From contig JAICIL010000079.1 of the NCBI GenBank assembly GCA_025924435.1, positions 1 through 15,057 on the forward strand: a stretch of 15,057 bases of DNA. The letters run 5' to 3'. How positions within the stretch are numbered: the stretch's first letter is position 1; the number at the start of each line of letters is the position of its first letter. Position numbers and translations under genes: made by a program. The DNA is from Chloroflexia bacterium (GTDB lineage Bacteria; Chloroflexota; Chloroflexia; Thermomicrobiales; JALYUS01). Positions 13,568 through 15,057 of the stretch are shown here, in pieces. The notes beneath the pieces are model-generated. The model ran no database searches, was not told the DNA's origin, and worked only from the letters and a program-made list of their open reading frames with translations.

Positions 13568-14854
13568 TCAGCGTGGCGTGTCCGCCTCCGGGATCGGGCT
13601 GGTGGCGATGTAGGCGACGGCGAGGGCGAGGACGACGGCGGCGCAGAAAAAGGTCGCGCGCGCGCCGTAGTGGGCGGCGATCACGCCGCCGGCAAACCCA
13701 CCGACGGGGATGTTGCACCAGGCGATCATGCGGATGGCGGCGGAGGCGCGGCCGAGCAGGTGATCGGGGATCACCGTCTGCCGCAGCGAGATCGAGGGGA
13801 TATTGAGGAGCGTCACCGCGATACCCCAGAGCACGCCGACGCCGGTCATCAACGCGAGATTGCCCGTCAGCCCGAAGGCGAGCGGGACGAGCGGCTGGAA
13901 GAAGGTCGCCATGAGAATTTGCCGCCCGAGCGGCAGTTTCCGCGCGATCTTCCCCACAACCAGCGAGGCGAGGAACTGACCGATGGCGACGCTGGAGAGG
14001 AAGAGACCCGTCTCCGCGGCGCTGAAGTGCAACTCGATCCGCGACCGGTAGACCAGCACGGCGATGACGGCGCTCGTCGCGAGATTGCCGACCGCCGTGG
14101 CAATCGAGAGCGCGCGAATGAGCGGATGATTCCAGACGAACCGGACGCCCTCGCCCATCCGCCGCCAGAAGGTCCCCTCCTCGCGCTGCACGGCGGGCGC
14201 GCTGAATGGGCGCTTGATCATGAGCAGCGAGATCACGGAGACGACATACGAGACGGTGTCAATTACCATCGTCCCCGCCGCCGTGAAGAGCGCGACAAGC
14301 ACGCCCGCCAGCGGTTGGCCGGAGAGTTCGGCGGCGCTGCGGGTGACCTCCAGTTTGCTGTTCGCGTCCGATAGTTGCCGCTTCGCGACGAGGTTCGGCA
14401 GGCAGGCGGTGTAGCCGACATCGAAGAAGATCGTGAAGAGGCGCATGAGCGCGCCGATGACGAAAAGCTGCACGAGCGTCAGGCCGCCCAGGAAATAGGC
14501 GACCGGGATGCTGACGACGAGCAGGCCGCGCGCCGCGTCGCAGACGAGCATGATCGTGCGGCGGTTCCAGCGATCCGCGATCACCCCGGCGGGCAGGGCG
14601 AAAATGAGGTACGGCAGGAAACTGATCGCACTCAATGCGCCGACGGTGATCGCCGAGCGATTGATGTCGAGTACCAGCCAGGGAAGGGCAAACTGCGTGA
14701 TCTGCGTGCCGAACACGCTCAGACTCTGCCCGCCCCAGAGCGTGAGGAAATCGCGGTTCCGCATCAGCGAATGCGCGATGGGCGCCTGCTCCGGTGCGCC
14801 GATGGTCGGCTCTTTTGTTTCTCCCTGCGCGATCACCGGTGCGTCCGCGCCCAT
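13568..14854 (-). CDS. MFS transporter (MFS_3 / EntS-like exporter)
   Basis: 428 aa from ATG at 14854, which has GAAGGGG (14863-14869) 8 nt upstream; ATG at 14905 would add 17 polar residues and has a poorer site. A polar N-terminal tail of about 30 residues precedes RNRDFLTLWGGQSLSVFGTQ and the first helix. About 12 hydrophobic segments follow. The loop between helices 2 and 3, AGVIADRWNRRTIMLVCD, is the MFS motif A, and the second half has a similar GKIARKLPLGRQIL loop. The pattern fits MFS_3 exporters (enterobactin or drug efflux type), moving small molecules out using the proton gradient. The substrate is unknown. The gene ends 10 nt from a heptamer-built hairpin and lies upstream of, and on the same strand as, the nrnA-like gene, with that gene's own promoter between. 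Confidence 0.9.
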   Translation of the reverse strand: MGADAPVIAQGETKEPTIGAPEQAPIAHSLMRNRDFLTLWGGQSLSVFGTQITQFALPWLVLDINRSAITVGALSAISFLPYLIFALPAGVIADRWNRRTIMLVCDAARGLLVVSIPVAYFLGGLTLVQLFVIGALMRLFTIFFDVGYTACLPNLVAKRQLSDANSKLEVTRSAAELSGQPLAGVLVALFTAAGTMVIDTVSYVVSVISLLMIKRPFSAPAVQREEGTFWRRMGEGVRFVWNHPLIRALSIATAVGNLATSAVIAVLVYRSRIELHFSAAETGLFLSSVAIGQFLASLVVGKIARKLPLGRQILMATFFQPLVPLAFGLTGNLALMTGVGVLWGIAVTLLNIPSISLRQTVIPDHLLGRASAAIRMIAWCNIPVGGFAGGVIAAHYGARATFFCAAVVLALAVAYIATSPIPEADTPR

Positions 14855-14862
14855 GTGCTTAT

Positions 14863-14869
14863 CCCCTTC
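14863..14869 (-). promoter_or_regulatory. Ribosome-binding site deciding the MFS start
   Basis: GAAGGGG on the minus strand, 8 nt before ATG at 14854. Confidence 0.6.
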
Positions 14870-14985
14870 GCGCGCCTCCGCACACTTCTCCATTGCCGCC
14901 CGCATCGCCGCCCAGGGTGTGTGGTTGTTGATCGCTCAATCTGACAATTTCTTCATTCTCGCACACCACCCGGCATGAGCGCAAA

Positions 14986-14991
14986 ACTATA
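14986..14991 (-). promoter_or_regulatory. Possible -10 box of the MFS gene
   Basis: The minus strand reads CCGTATAGT with hexamer TATAGT, in an AT-richer stretch about 130 nt upstream of the ATG. No TG extension and no convincing -35 box. Confidence 0.28.
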
Positions 14992-15006
14992 CGGGGAGCA
15001 GGCATA

Positions 15007-15041
15007 AGTAACGAGTTGAAAGTTGGAAGTGTCGAGAACCA
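15007..15041. repeat. Degenerate heptamer tract at the right edge
   Basis: AGTAACG, AGTTGAA, AGTTGGA, AGTGTCG, AGAACCA: AG recurs every 7 nt for five units. It is weaker than the other tracts but has the same period and resembles the inverse of the CTCGTTA family (TAACGAG). It lies upstream of the MFS gene; no gene is visible from 14855 to the window end. Confidence 0.6.
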
Positions 15042-15057
15042 TTACTTGGGCACTCGC

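Overview
The window is high-GC bacterial chromosome. I infer Chloroflexota (Thermomicrobia/Sphaerobacter-like or an uncultured relative), with moderate confidence and without a search. The reasons are: Tat-type lipoproteins whose signal ends in LAAC-G and continues into Pro/Ala/Thr linkers; a large LuxR-type ATPase regulator with a C-terminal helix-turn-helix; a SPATA20-like thioredoxin protein; and an intergenic palindrome with CCTAACCCCCGGCCCC arms. No rRNA, tRNA, CRISPR, transposase or phage gene was seen.

Left part (1-5411, all minus strand): in transcription order, a DUF255/SPATA20-like thioredoxin protein, a small DUF983 zinc-ribbon membrane protein, a secreted GH39-like glycoside hydrolase lipoprotein with a C-terminal FN3-like domain, and a TTC38-like TPR protein that runs off the left edge. 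The first three are close enough (78 and 40 bp gaps) to be one transcription unit.

Middle (5412-11519, plus strand after a divergent intergenic region): a 135-bp nested palindrome next to a good promoter, a LAL-type LuxR regulator, a family-5 (oligopeptide-type) solute-binding Tat lipoprotein with no permease or ATPase genes beside it, and a class I SAM methyltransferase. The last two are probably co-transcribed.

Right part (11541-14854, minus strand): an MFS exporter, an NrnA-like DHH phosphoesterase, and a VapBC-type toxin-antitoxin pair with a GTGA stop/start overlap.

The most unusual feature is a set of short tandem repeats with a strict 7-nt period at six places. Several different heptamer families (GGACTGA, GCCCGCT, CTCGTTA, GCAATGA, AGTNNNN) follow each other in the same 7-nt phase. 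They sit at gene boundaries and also inside genes. One 42-bp tract lies exactly on codon boundaries inside the glycoside hydrolase. Others encode both ends of the DUF983 protein and supply its stop codon. Two pairs of arms form long inverted repeats around gene junctions. They resemble the heptanucleotide STRR repeats of filamentous cyanobacteria, but here they directly shape coding sequences, stop codons, a ribosome-binding site and a promoter region.
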